Below, one piece after another: positions 10,074-21,870 of a stretch of DNA of 64,000 bases; position 1 is the stretch's first letter; each line of letters starts with the position of its first letter. The DNA comes from Isoetes taiwanensis (taxonomy: Eukaryota > Streptophyta > Lycopodiopsida > Isoetales > Isoetaceae), in the NCBI GenBank assembly GCA_021234155.1, contig JAJEKV010000136.1:1054001-1118000 (forward strand), given 5' to 3'. The notes beneath the pieces were generated by a model. That model was not told the DNA's origin, made no database searches, and worked only from the letters and a program-made list of their open reading frames with translations. A program made the translations under genes and the position numbers.

Positions 10074-11158
10074 AAGACATGAGCAGAAGAAGGAGCTCGA
10101 TATGTATCTAACATGTAGATAGACCTTAAATGCTAGAATAGTTTAGGTGGAATAATAATTTGCTTAAAATTTTGAACAAGTTGTTAGATCATAGTCTTTT
10201 TATGTTCTACCTCCGATATTGTAAAAGATGGTTTGAGATTGCAATGGTTGGATTTAGGGGCTGGAAGATACAGGATAGGGTCTAAATTTTTTTGCAAAAC
10301 TATTTTGACTTCAAGGATAGGCTATAGTTGACGTTGATGCAAATATGTTGACGTGGAGAAATCTATTTGATAGTTGTAAATGGAAGAGAGTGTAAGCATA
10401 TATTTCTGTAAAACAGACATGGTGTAAAAGCCTCTGATGTTAAAAGCTCTCTTCAGATTACTTGAGAATGCATTAGATGTTGTCAAGATTCCTTAGGTTC
10501 CTTAGATTACCTCAAAATGCTAGAAGTTCCCTATGCTCCTTATTGAATTTCCTACCCTAACGTAAGACTTCATCATCTACAGTTGGCTCTTCCTATCTAT
10601 TGATTGAAATCGATGCGAAAATTAGCAAAGCAACAATCGACGCAATGATGAGTTATTATGCATACTCACTCAACAACTAGGTGATGAGTTTGTCAAGTAC
10701 TTCTACCAATAGTTACAAGATAAGATGTTGAGCGTATCTCCGATGGGAGGGACCTCGATGCCGAATATGGACGCATTTACACCTTAACAATAAGGACAAT
10801 AGCTAAAGCACCTTTGACAAAAGAATAGTTCAAGGAAATACTCAAGCTATTCAAGGACAAGAGTAGATCTGGTTCTTCAACTCAAGGGTCAGGCCATGCA
10901 GATATAAAGATTCATCATCCTCGACATCATAATTATCAAGAAAGAGAGCTACGATGCATTACTCATCCTAGAGATGCACAAGTATGGAGGACAAAGGCAA
11001 ATCAAAAGCTGGAGAAGCGACACGATACCAACAGAGGAGGACTTGATGTGGGAGACATTGATGGATCCAGAGTCGTATTTTAGCTGCCAAGACAAAGAAT
11101 TTAACATGAAAGATCTTCTTCAATGGCATCATCATCGGGCTTTTGGGAAGGCACGTAG
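10074..11158. other. Unrecognised low-coding stretch of the array unit
   Basis: AT-rich sequence without a recognisable domain. An open frame at 10974-11309 (111 codons, rich in His, Lys and Glu) overlaps its end; it is only partly preserved in the other units. No function is assigned. Confidence 0.5.
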
Positions 11159-11160
11159 AA

Positions 11161-11805
11161 GACTTCATGCCATCAACTACATCATTAAAGCCATCAGCAA
11201 TGGGGGCCCCTTAATGAAGAAAGCCAATTTTGACATGGAGGAGGAGCACACTTTCAAGGAGACTGGAGTCTCAAGCAACTTGAAAGAATGTTACCTGGTT
11301 GCTTCGTAGGCAACAAGTGGACGAGCTTCTAGCAAGATCGATAAGCTATCAAATAGGTCAACAAGTGGATTATACCATCCAGATAGGATCGAGAAGCATT
11401 TCCGGATAGATTTTCCACTCAAAGGATCACCCCAAGAATTAAGCTAATCCTCAACGATTGGGACATAAAGGACTTCATGCCGTCAACTACATCGTCAAAG
11501 CCATCATTAATAGGGGCCCTTAACGAAGAAAGCCAATTTCGACATCGAGGAGGAGCACACTTTCAAGGAGTCTGGAGTCTCGAGCAACTTGAAAGAACAT
11601 TACTTGGTTGCTTCATAGGCAACAAGTGGATGAGCTTCTACCAAGCTCGATAAGCTAGGGTCATATAGTCGAATATGTCGAATAAGATAAGCATATGGAT
11701 GATACCGTCCATGATGGGATCGAGAAGCATTTCCGGATAGATTCTTCACTCAAAGGATCTCCCCAAGAATTAAGCTAATCCTCAATGATTGGGAAGGAAA
11801 TGCTC
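11161..11805. repeat. Two-copy tandem repeat, period about 310-332 bp
   Basis: GACTTCATGCC at 11161 recurs at 11471, and AAGCTAATCCTCAA at 11441 recurs at 11773. The intervening sequence, including the GGCAACAAGTGGA segments, aligns with scattered substitutions. Unit 2 (about 30401-31045) and unit 3 (about 38711-39350) carry the same pair, so this older tandem event predates the 8.3-kb duplications. Confidence 0.8.
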
Positions 11806-12077
11806 TAGAGTAACTATAGCTATACATGATTGATTGTAGTTGAAGAGTAGCCTTGAGCTATGACCATCTAAATATTTCAAGCAAAGCCTCGAACTATGAC
11901 CACATATAATATTTAGACATATATATTGCTATAAAATTCAATAATGCCCCCCTTTTTTTTTTTTTTGGAAGGACGTGAGACTCTTTTTATTGACAAGAAC
12001 AAAGGCGCAATACACAATGCACAGACAGGAATAAAACCCTAGTGGATAGGCTGACCCAACTAGGCAAAAACACCCGT

Positions 12078-12970
12078 CTATGCATAAGAAGAACACCGTA
12101 AATACATCTGCCAAATTATCTCTTTTTTATCATCAGCTAGAGATGAGCAACGATAAGCTTTAGTGATCTTCTGCTGAGCACAACGGAGAATCTGCTGATC
12201 AGAGATGTGTGCACCTTGGAAAATACACAAACGTCGCCTCTGCCAAATAGACCACAAAATCCAGCTAGAAGCAAGATGAAATGCCCGCTTACGCAAGTTA
12301 GGCCAAACAGGGGGATAAAGTGCAAGTAGGATCTCCTGGCTAGTGAGAGACACACTGAAAAGAGTGAGCAACCACGCCCAAGCAAGCCGTAGATGATCGC
12401 ACAAGAAGAAGCAGTGTTCAATAGTTTCAACACATTGGCCACAGAGAGGGCAACGATCTGAGACTCTAGGGTTCATCTTGTGAACCAAGACATCCACTCG
12501 AGCACATTTATGGAGAATTTGCCATCCCAGCGCTGACACTTTAGGGTGGAGCAATTTATCCCATGTCCACATCCAAACACTTTTCCACTGTGGTTGAGGA
12601 ACCTGAAGATGCCAGTGATGGGATGGGGGAAGAGGCTCACAATCTAAAAGCAGCCTGTACGTAGAAGAAACAAAATTTTTGGGCTTAACACGTGCATCAC
12701 ATATCCAAATAGACACATCAACCTGTGGTTGATGCACATTGGATGGCAAAAACTCAGCCACACCAGCCCAGATTTGTCGATCCCACCTGTATAACAGAAA
12801 TCTCGTATGAAAAACCTCCCATGACAAAAGATCTTATAGGGCCAGATCCTACCGATTTGGGATTGCAAGAAGAGAGAGAGGTACATATTTTTCTGTTATC
12901 CTACGAAAGAGGTTGAGGATGCATTGACCATTGACCAAAGTACAGGGACATCACCGTATATTGGCTTTTA
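12078..12970 (-). pseudogene. LINE ORF2 C-terminal end with zf-RVT domain
   Basis: The main frame is 12827-12078 (249 codons). It shows the plant LINE tail pattern: WTWDKLLHPKVSALGWQILHK, then a Cys/His cluster CPLCGQCVETIEHCFFLC, and W...W aromatic spacing typical of zf-RVT. Upstream (to about 12970) other frames carry related residues, with frame breaks near 12830 and 12900. In non-LTR elements this end follows RT and may bind nucleic acid. The remainder of ORF2 is absent. Unit 3 has it at 40380-39670; unit 2 has a heavily damaged copy (about 31330-32220). Confidence 0.7.
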
Positions 12971-13073
12971 GGCTCAATATGTCTTGTTTTTAGAATTAAT
13001 TGTTCCTATCCGGTGACCATGGGCTTTTTACATTTCCTATCTGGCCTATTGTGGAGCTCTAAATAAGAGAGGG

Positions 13074-13099
13074 ATAACACCCTGGAACGAGGGTGTTAT
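13074..13099. repeat. Perfect 10-bp stem hairpin with 6-nt loop
   Basis: ATAACACCCT and AGGGTGTTAT flank the loop GGAACG. Three further G-C pairs form outside a single bulged G. It is conserved base for base at 32328-32353 and 40627-40652. Role unknown; it is not followed by a T-run and is not called a terminator. Confidence 0.7.
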
Positions 13100-13336
13100 G
13101 CCCTATTATAACAAACGAGAACGTCATCAGTGTCTTTGCAATTCAAAACATTGAAGCTTTCAATGTGCTAGAAAAAATATCTCTACACAGCTAGTTGGTC
13201 AAATGGTCGCAAATAAAAACCCCTACAAAATTACACAAGTCAATTCTGTTTTGTTAATTAAGTAACGTTTTACACATTGGAACAAAAACGTCCCAAAGAG
13301 AAATCGGTGACTTTTCACAGTCACTCCTTTGGGGAT

Positions 13337-14955
13337 CTACGTGTTGGCTGTGATGGCAACACAGATTCTAGGCCCTTTGGCAATAGAGTGAGATACATAT
13401 GAGCCTAGCGTGTTGGCAATAGACGTTAGGAACTCCGGGACTAGTAGGTCTGGTGGAAGATACTCTATTTCAAACCAGCAAGGGATTTTGATAGCGGAAA
13501 GCTTATTAGGGAGAAAGCCTGGCATGTAAAACTGGTACAAAATGAAGCCTCCTGCAAATGGGTCTGCTGCACGGGCAACTAATCTATCCACAGCTGCTTC
13601 ACTGTCAAACATGATGAGAAAAAAGTTGTTACCCAGTGCCTTTAGCGATTGGTGTTGGGGCAAACCTAACCTCTTCAGGTGAGCTGATAGCCATGAGTTT
13701 AACCTGCGCAGGTCCAGGAAGCCCCCAGTAAAGAAGCCCACTACTGAGCGCGAGATCAAACTTTCCAGATACCTTTTGTGCATCTCGTGATCAATTTCAG
13801 CCACTGGGAAATTATCTTCTGTCTGCACATTAATGCCATTGACCAATCCAAGCTCATTATTTGTAGTAACTACCCCAGAATTCTGAACGAGACCTTTCTG
13901 TAACGCTTGGAGAGCCTCCGTGACTCTTGGGCTTCTGTTAGTAGCATGGGTTTGCTTTTGAATCCACTCAGAGAATCTCGGCTTGTTCACTATTCTCACT
14001 GAATCCTGTCCATTCCAAGCTGTACCCTTTGGATGATTCACCCTGTTTTGTGTAAGATTCCCTTGGCTAGCATCATTCCCATCATTATGATGCTCTGATC
14101 CAATATTCTTTCCCCTGTTTACTGCCCTGCTTTCTAGAGATGAATAATCCACCTCGATTTCTTTCTTATTTACTTCGGTTTCTACTTCTTCCATAGGTGA
14201 AGCTTCCGTGGATGATTCTGACCTGCTAGATTGTCCATATGCTCTGCCTCCTGTCCCTGCCCCTAACATTGCATCTTTCACTTTCTGGATAGCTCCGATA
14301 GCGCAAACGCTTGCCTTGGCAGCCAGATCACCCCCTGCAGTTGCTTTACCTACTCCATTGTATTGTGCTCTCTTTGGGGAATGGTCTATACCCTGTGAAG
14401 CAGGAGCGGCAGCAAAAGGGCCTAGAATTATATCAGATGGATTAGGGAGATGATTTACCTTGCACTGGGCAGAAGCCCCAATTACTGGGTAAGGATTGAT
14501 GGAAGCCCCATCCTCGGAGCGATTTTCCGCCCTCGACCGGTCCATTTGGCTGTTGTCCAGCCGAATCGACCCCGTCGGCAGGGGGTAGTAGGAGGCCATG
14601 GGGCCCTGTTGTGCACTCCTGAGTCTAACCCAGGTCGGTTCCCAGCAGTCGCCAAGGCTGCCGCTTCTGCTGCATCTTCGACCTGCACCATATTCTTTAC
14701 ACCGTATTCTTGGCCATCAATCTGTCTCCCAAAGAACTATAGCATCAACTTGGCCGCAAATTTTCACCGATCTCTGCCAAACTTATTATGTAGAGCCCCA
14801 TTCTTCTCATTTCTTCCTCCACTATTATTCCTTTCTATCTCACCATTTTTCCTTGTCTGGAGCTCACAACTAACATCGATTCCGCTCAATCCCTCACCGG
14901 AAGTTGGGGCTTTTGCCTCATTTGCATGTGTTACGGGTTTAGCAGAGCCGGGCAA
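13337..14955 (-). pseudogene. LINE ORF1-like protein with DUF4283-like RNA-binding region
   Basis: The longest frame is 14599-13337 (420 codons). N-terminal extensions lie in other frames up to about 14955, and unit 2 joins that part in one frame (34159-33500). The N-terminal part is low complexity and Ala/Gly/Ser rich. The C-terminal part (SLKALGNNFFLIMF, then MPGFLPNKLSAIKIPCWFEI) matches the DUF4283 pattern found in plant LINE ORF1 and related zinc-knuckle proteins. The frame stops at CVAITANT, where a CCHC knuckle would be expected, so the end is missing. Such proteins coat element RNA. Differences from unit 2 near 14530-14590 are mostly at CTG/CAG sites. Confidence 0.65.
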
Positions 14956-15555
14956 TTAATGGAAACATTACAGGCCCCCTCGATCGGTGCGCCTCAAGTC
15001 GCTGTCGAAGCCGCTGGCTGCGGTGAAGCCCCATTACTGCGCCTCTTGCAGGGCAGAAGCCCCAAATTTTTTATGGGATTCGTTGGAAGTCCCTTCGGCT
15101 CGGGATGGATTACAGGAGACCCCAATGGTCCGGACGACCAGTTGTTTGTGCAGCCCCGGTTTGCCAGTAGAAAGGTAAGCCCGGAGGCCACGCGGCCTCC
15201 GTTGAAATCGCCTCGGGTCTATCCTGTGTCCATTTCCGACCACAGGACGCGCCGCTTCAAACCAAGGCTTCGACATAACCCTCGACAAAGCCTTTTAAAA
15301 GCCGTAGTTATTAGTTTAAATGAGGTAAAGTTAGAATTTGCAAACATTAGTAGGCATCTAAGGGTTAGACACGTGTGCATCATATCTATCTTCAAATAAC
15401 ATTCAAAAGAGTTCCTAAAAAAAAGGGAGTGAAGATTCCCAAATTTCAATATAGGTCAAAATCTATGACAATTTGTTATAGGTCAGTAATACGCTTGCTG
15501 CTCTCTTTTTTGTTTGGGTCCCATAGGCCAATCGGTCTCCGTGGACGCTAAAAAA

Positions 15556-15595
15556 TCTATTCTAATCTATTCTATTCTATTCTATTCTATTCTTT
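15556..15595. repeat. TATTC pentamer microsatellite
   Basis: Several tandem TATTC units. The unit-2 copy at about 34828-34860 is shorter. Confidence 0.8.
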
Positions 15596-15678
15596 TCATC
15601 TGCAAATTTTAGTTTGTTGCCAGCAATATTGGCCAAGTTTTGACTTGGTCAGGATTGCAAATCCGAGGGTGTTCTGCA

Positions 15679-15805
15679 ACAAAATATCCCCTTATCTAAA
15701 AAGAAAGGAGCAAATTAACCAACAAACTATCCCCTTAATCTAAAAAGAAGTGCAAAAAATTAGCCAACAAAATATCCCCTTATCTAAAAAGAAAGGAGCA
15801 GCAAA
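15679..15805. repeat. Short tandem repeat, about 52-bp period, nearly three copies
   Basis: The segment ATCCCCTTATCTAAAAAGAA and its flanks recur three times with small changes. A single related copy sits at about 7892-7925 and its counterparts in the other units. Unit 2 has the triplet at about 34947-35075. Confidence 0.7.
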
Positions 15806-16316
15806 AAAGTAAAAATGCAGGACATCTTGTAAAAGTTACAAGTATACACTTTTCATATTTGAATATCAATTGGAGTTAAATAAGTTGATTACATCCATGA
15901 GAAAGACGTCATCTAGATTTGATGTAGCATAATGTATATATATAGAGCTTCAAAAAATGACATTGGCTTTGAAAATTAGAAACCCTAAGAAAAATACTAG
16001 CTCTTTGTTTTTATCTCGTCTAGCCATGCTTGATCGAAAGAGGAGGTGAGCAAAGGATGATACTTCTGCAACATTGCTAGCAAATCACTAACCAGCGCCA
16101 TACCTGAGAATGCAGCACACCGGGGGACTAAGAAGAAATGAAAGGCAAGGAGATGTTGTATTAGGAAGGTTTAAATGGATCATCACAACTGTGTGTGGTA
16201 ATTGATTAACTTCATGTCCTGAAAGCTTAACTCATTTGCTGGTAACTTTTTCCGAAAAAATTCCACGAATGTTTCTACCATATGTGCCCTTTCCTATTTA
16301 TTTTCTCTACCTCAAA

Positions 16317-17369
16317 CGATTTTGCTATGGAACAAGCATTCATTGAGCTTTTTCTCTTTTCTTCCCTGCAATTTCCTTCTTTTGATTTAGCAATTATGGG
16401 GTCTTGTTGAGACATTTAGGGGACCATCGTATATTCCTATAAGATGCTACCATATGGTATATCATAAAAAATACTATTTTTCTTACACATCCACAAAAGA
16501 ATATATTGTCATAAATTTACACTCTTAAAACTACTACTGTATCATATTGTCCATCCATTCATGTTGCTTCAAACATTTTCAGCATTGTATATAAGATGCG
16601 GCTATGTGTTATGACGTAACAAAGAATTCTATCTTTCTTATTCATCCACGAAAGAAATTTGTCATAAGTTTGCACTTTTAAAACCACTAGCACATCACGT
16701 TATCCATCCATTTCATGTTGTTTCAAACATTTTCAACATTGTGTATGATATGCTCAATGGACTTGGTGTATGAACAATTTGAAGGAGGAGATATAATATA
16801 ATATAATATACTAGATACATCAGATTTTTTACATCCACGAAGACCAAGAGGTCATGGGAGCCATACAATAGGCTAGTACAACCATTACCACTAAAGCCCC
16901 CTCGCTTTTGAAAGTTTTTCAAAGGAAAACCTTTGCATTAATGATGACACTAGACGGTCGGGGAATAAATAAGTCGATCATGATGATCGTTGATGGTTCA
17001 ACAATTGAGAACCTCACAATGTGTAATGCGCCAAGTCATGTACAGATGGTGCCCTGAGAATTTGTGGGATCATGGAATGGAGTGCTTAGATAATGAATTC
17101 TGACTATCTCAAAAGTGGGTCATCTCAGAGGTGTATGGTTTTCATCTTCAATCACATGTAATGGCAACATGCACACAATCTCGCTTCTTGCGGTAATCAC
17201 GACTGCTCCCATCTACATGTCTCAATCCGTAGCTTGTGGGGCCCTATGCCGATTGATGCGAGATACAAGCTTTTCCTCGACAAAGAAGCAAGCAAATAAG
17301 CTTGTGTCCATTGCCAATGATAATGACTAGTCTTAACTTGGGCCAAGGCAAATGCATCCCGTATCTTTT
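16317..17369. repeat. Right part of array unit 1, flank of TatL copy B
   Basis: AT-rich sequence matching 8034-9084 and 35585-36644. It holds the 154-bp tandem pair and the ATAATAT tract and ends in CTTTT, the target duplication of copy B. No gene is recognised. Confidence 0.8.
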
Positions 17370-19886
17370 TGCTGCCATGCCATGGCAGCATGCAAGAGCC
17401 AAGCACATATTTACACTAATCCTCTCAGTTTGATTCACTTTGCAAGACATTAGGGAAGTGCTTCACTAGCATACATCACAGTTTGAAGAGCAAAGGAAGG
17501 ACAATTGACTCAAGTCACTCAAGAGATACAAGAGGTCAAACAAGCAAAGGAAGTGAAGAGAAGAAGAGAAAGAAGACCCCTTGAAGAGCATTCCATGGTA
17601 TGTAACCATTTGTGATCTTGGTATATTTGGCATTTTGATCCCCATCTACTCCACCATCCCAAATACCATTGAACCTTGACTCCTTGCTCATACACCTCCC
17701 AAAGTCAAACTTGACCTTGAAAGTTCTTTCTAGTCAAAATACACCTTCTTGAAACACCCACTTGCTTCATCATCCAATAGTTGAAGAGAGACTTGACTAA
17801 GTCATGATTTTGCTCATGAAGTCAACATCCCATGCAACTTGAGCAGAAATAAAAAGAGGGTTGCAAAATCCCTAAGGGAAATGCTCAAAATTCAAGCATG
17901 CCCAAGGAGATACCTCAAAGTTGCTCCATAAAATTTTTTGGCTTCCAAATGAGCACTTGATAAGCCAAGTCCCTCTACACCTCACTTCACACATCAAGTC
18001 ATCATACCCATCACCATTCTAGCCATTTCATCTCAAACTCTCATTCAAATCAAAATTCATTTCAAAAACATCAAGAATAGCATCATTGTTGCCACATCAC
18101 CCTTGACACCTCATCATTCACACACATCATCTCCACATCATTCAAAAATTTTGACTAGAGAGAATTTTCAAATTCAAGTGGGTGACAAATCATCATTCCC
18201 ATTGGCCACGCCACACCACCTAGCCATGTCATCACTTTCAAATGCCACTTCATTCACTCCTTAAACTCTTCTTTTTTCCAAATTCCAAAGAGCTCTATTG
18301 TGAAAAAAGGATCCCAGAATATTATAGGGTACAAAAAAAGATTCCCCTACAAAAAAAGAATTTTGAGAAAAGGCCTTATTTTAGGCATTATATATGTTTT
18401 CTAGGGAATCGTGCCATAGGGCTTAAGGGGTGTAAAAAATTTTCCTATCTACCCTCCCCCTTAGCCTAATTTCTCCTTCCAGCCAATCTCCCCCTGCCGC
18501 GTGGAGCATCCGGGTGTGTGGGGCGGTGGAGGTACCGGATCCCACGTGGACACTGCACGCAATAATCAGAAAGAATTGATTTTTTTTTTACCCTTATATA
18601 CCTTGTCTCCTAAATTCAATCAGGCTCGTGGGATATTTAGCTTCGAATCGCCAAAACCTAAATCTGAAAACGCCAAGATCCGCTCAATCCGCCAAATGGA
18701 GACCATTAAATCACTACCCAAAGTGGCCGAATCATCATGTTTAATACCATGAATGCTTAGTGCGAAGCTAAAAGACGTAAGATTGGAAGGAAGTAATAAA
18801 AATCTCAACGGAACGAAGCCTTCTACAAAAGGGTTTTTTCTGCACAGAAGATTCTGGAGGGCTTTGAGGCAAAGAAGGACTCTTGGCTTTGAAGAAGGAT
18901 CGGCTGGATAATCCTGAGCTTGATTCTGACCTCCTATGTTTACCTTTGATCCGGATTATTGACTCAATTTTTCTGGATTTTTATGTATACCTATTTGATC
19001 CTGTGCCCAAGACCCCGAGCTTGGGATATTACATTGTATCTTCTGAGTGGCTGATTATATTGAAAATCCGACCTTTGTAGCAATTTATTTGAGTTGCATT
19101 GTGATCTTTTCCCATAAGCAAAATTGTTATAGACTGAGTATCCAGTGCCTGTACAAATTGTCAGCTGTGTGTTCTCTGCCTATGTTGCAAATCCTTAGAG
19201 AGTGCGAAAGCCAAACCCCTATCAAGGCAAATTGCAGTGTCAATACAAGCTAGCATTGTCAAATCATGAGGTATTGCACAACAAGCATGGAGCACAGGAG
19301 AGCAACTATCTGAGCATCAATCCTGCCAAACTAAATGTGTGAAACTAGGCAATACTAGACACGCACATAGTCCATCTTTAGAAAACATTTTCTTTCAAGA
19401 TTATTCTCTTCTCATAGTCTTAGGCTAAAAGTTACCAAAAGAAAAATTAGGTCCCTTCTTGTCAAAAAGAAAAGTTTATTTTGGTGTGCACACAAATCTG
19501 AAAAAAAAAATAGAGTTGGTATCTCCAGAAAATTCATTGCCAATATCGAGTTCCAAATTTCAGCTCTCTGTTAGGGACATTGACCAAAAATTGACTGGGT
19601 CAGTGATCTGATTTATGCCTACCTAGCCTACTCTGACCTCGCTGAGTTTTTGCAGTCTGTTGGTGTCAAGTGTTGAGCATCTTGTAGAAAGATATCCACA
19701 CCCATAGCTTCATAGATCACATTTGCTAGTTATTTTGTGAAGCGGACTTTTTTATCTTTGGGAAACACACTCCTAGTGAACTTTTGTGCATTTTTCCGGA
19801 ACCTTTGTGACTCGAGTGGTTGCCTTAAGCAACCTGGAGGTTCTAAACCACTGAGGTTGAAGGTTTTGCCAGGAACACCTTCAACA
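17370..19886 (+). repeat. 5' LTR of TatL copy B
   Basis: 2517 bp with TG...CA ends. It opens with the same 21-bp palindrome (17370-17390) as the LTR at 4527 and has G-box and TATA candidates at 18543 and 18595. It is nearly identical to the copy-A 3' LTR. It retains about 72 bp that the copy-B 3' LTR lacks. Confidence 0.93.
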
Positions 19887-19889
19887 TTT

Positions 19890-19907
19890 TGGAGGTTCTA
19901 CCGAGAT
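19890..19907 (+). other. Primer-binding site, probably for tRNA-Gln
   Basis: Three bases after the 5' LTR the sequence TGGAGGTTCTACCGAGAT begins. By memory of plant tRNA-Gln 3' ends plus CCA, it is complementary at all but one position. Position and TGG start are as expected for minus-strand priming. The tRNA identity is an inference to be checked against a tRNA set. Confidence 0.65.
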
Positions 19908-19929
19908 CACTTTCCTGGAATCTGAACTC

Positions 19930-21320
19930 ATGGCACGAAGAAAAACTAATGAGGCATCAGAGCCTAGTGAAGCACAGGATAATCATGAGGCTACTGCAGC
20001 ACCAACTGTTACCATACAAGCAAATGCAGGTATGCCTTATCAATACTTTGAGCTAAATGTGCCTATTCCGGTTCATCTTTGATCCGAGCATGAATGCCAA
20101 TAATTTCCTCAAAACTTTTGAAGAATACTATCAGGAGTATGGTTACAAAAAAGGCTGTAAGTTCTCTGAATTTAAAAAATGTTTCAAGAATGATGAGGTC
20201 AGAGCTTGGTTAGAGTATGTTGTAAGTTTAGGCACCAATTCTTGGGAAGAACTGGTTAAAAAATTTTTAGCACGGTTTGGAAGAGTCTTGGACCCCCAAG
20301 ATTTAATCTTTGAGTTGCAAACTTTTCGCATCAAACATGGTGAGAGTGTGCACCAATATGTTGAAAGATTCAATCACTATCTTGTCAAGTGCCAAGTCAA
20401 TCATGTTCCTAACCACACCCTGCATCTAGTGGCTTCTTTTATCAGGGGATTAAGCAGCAGACCGAGGGTACACAGAAAGCTTTTGAAGATCCAAAAACAA
20501 GAAGGATTTGATACAATTCACAAGGCTTTCACCAAGGCTACTGAAATTGCAGATATGATGTCTTACTTACCAGATGATGTGCACTTACCAAGTGATCCTT
20601 TTTTTCCAGATTATGAGCAAGAGTATATGGGAGCAGAACCTTTACCTGTTTATGCTGTTCAAAAGGAGAAAAAAAAGGTTAAAATGGAAGATGATGATGC
20701 TCCTACAGCAGATGTAAGGGCAGAGATTACCAAAGTGTACGAGTAATCGATTGAGGTAACCAAACAACTTCAAGAGCTGAAAAGCTCAAAGGTTGAAAAG
20801 AAAACTTACCCTCCATGTGTACATTGCTTTAGAGATACTCATTCTTCTGATTACTGTTGGTATAGGCCATGCCCTAAGTGTGGGAAGAGAGGTCATTTTG
20901 GTAAAGAGTGTCCTGTGTGTGAATTTTGTAAGGCTGTAGGACATTATGAAGATAGGTGCAGTGTTAAAGAGTATTTTTCCAGACAAGAAAAGTCTAAAGT
21001 CAATGAGCCGAATGCATCTATAAGGTTTGTGCAGAAAATTGAGGAACAAGAGGAGATAATGGCTGTTCACACCAGAAGAATGAATAATGCCAAAGGAAAA
21101 GAAGCAACACATGAGGAAGCTGACATCTTGAAACATGGGGATGCCGAAAGCAAGTCGTGGGTCAGGCCTCCTCCTCCCCGCCGTAAATTTGTCAAGAAAG
21201 AAAGAGAGTGTGAGGATTTTGAATTTTTCTTTGAAGAATTCGAAAATTTGTGTAGATTTGCTGACCTTGCTCAAGATAGCCCCTTCTTACAGAAAAAAAG
21301 TTCTCAATCTGACTAAGGAA
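19930..21320 (+). pseudogene. Gag of TatL copy B (frame broken)
   Basis: The first ATG after the primer site is 19930. A frame shift near 20075 leads into a long frame with the Gag capsid fold region (YEYVVSLG-type, NSWEELVKKFLARFGR, then VHQYVERFNHYL, about 20200-20400). The frame meets TAA at 20744-20746 but resumes in the same frame. It then shows Cys/His knuckles (CVHCFRDTHSSDYC, CPKCGKRGHFGKEC, CEFCKAVGHYEDRC; about 20815-20960). A run of A at about 21293 shifts the frame before protease. Gag would form the virus-like particle and bind element RNA. Whether the TAA is real or a base error cannot be decided here. Confidence 0.85.
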
Positions 21321-21870
21321 GATGAATTTGCCCTAACAAACCACATTGAGGAGCACATGCTCACCCAGGATGATCATGATCCTGGAGCTTTTACTTGTGT
21401 AGCCAAAATGGAAGGAAAGATCTTAACTAAAGTTACGCGCTAGATGGAGGATCACCCCCGAATGTGATGCCACATCATATTATGAGGTCGTGTGTGGTCT
21501 AGAAATAGACAAGAAAGCTCCAATGATCTTAAAATCTTTTTCTAACACGAAAATCAATCCAGTTGGAATAGTTAGCAATGTGCCTATTGATGTTGAAGGA
21601 ATAATGGTTGCAGCTAACTTTGTTGTGGTTGCTTTCGAAGGAATAGGGGACAAATCAGATATTTATGACCTGCTCTTGGGCAGAAAATGGCTTTCTGATT
21701 GATGCTAGGCCTGTGTGGTCAAAAGGTGAATGCACTATTTCAAATGGCAAGAAAAAGGTAACATTGTACAACAAGTTAGGAGAATTTGAAAATATGAATT
21801 TCATTGAAGAAGAAATGCTGTTGTCACATCCGTGTGGAGAGTTTGAAGCTGAATGCAGTAGAGTTGGAAC
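21320..21870 (+). pseudogene. Aspartic protease region of TatL copy B
   Basis: The frame reads through DPGAFTCVAKMEGKILTKV to the active-site region, where an extra GC at about 21438 relative to copy A breaks LDGG. The next frame (21490-21702) carries NPVGIVSNVPIDVEGIMV and ends in LLLGRKWLSD, the conserved end of plant Tat-like proteases. Another one-base difference at about 21700 separates it from the following ITISNGKKKV-type segment. Copies A and B complement each other's breaks, which favours sequence error for several of them. Confidence 0.75.

Larger units (their letters stand above)
11946..15290 (-). mobile_element. Internally deleted non-LTR (LINE-type) retrotransposon in unit 1
   Basis: On the minus strand a GC-richer 5' part (about 15290-14450) leads into an ORF1-like protein with a DUF4283-like RNA-binding region. 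It is followed at once by the C-terminal zinc-finger (zf-RVT) end of ORF2 and a poly-A run (T-run on plus, about 11947-11966). Endonuclease and most of RT are missing, so it is a deleted, non-autonomous copy or two adjacent fragments. Copies are at 31194 to about 34560 and 39505-40861 (cut). Target-site duplications were not identified. Confidence 0.65.
9080..17369. repeat. Array unit 1 (complete, about 8.3 kb)
   Basis: A complete copy of the array unit, from the empty target site CTTTT (9080-9084) to CTTTT (17365-17369), where TatL copy B begins. Order: non-LTR RT remnant (minus), unrecognised sequence, a 310-bp tandem pair, a second non-LTR element (minus, 11946 to about 15290), simple and short tandem repeats, then the AT-rich part shared with 8034-9084. 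Confidence 0.85.

Noticed and set aside
13074-13099. Rho-independent-type terminator
   Set aside because: No T-run follows and the context is a eukaryotic retroelement.
13337-14599. 420-codon frame as a novel host gene
   Set aside because: Its C-terminal part fits the DUF4283-like region of plant LINE ORF1. It is repeated with the array and lies upstream of a LINE tail with poly-A on the same strand.
15679-15805. Spaced repeats as a CRISPR-like array
   Set aside because: Only three degenerate copies with A/T-rich, non-unique spacers, in a plant nuclear context.
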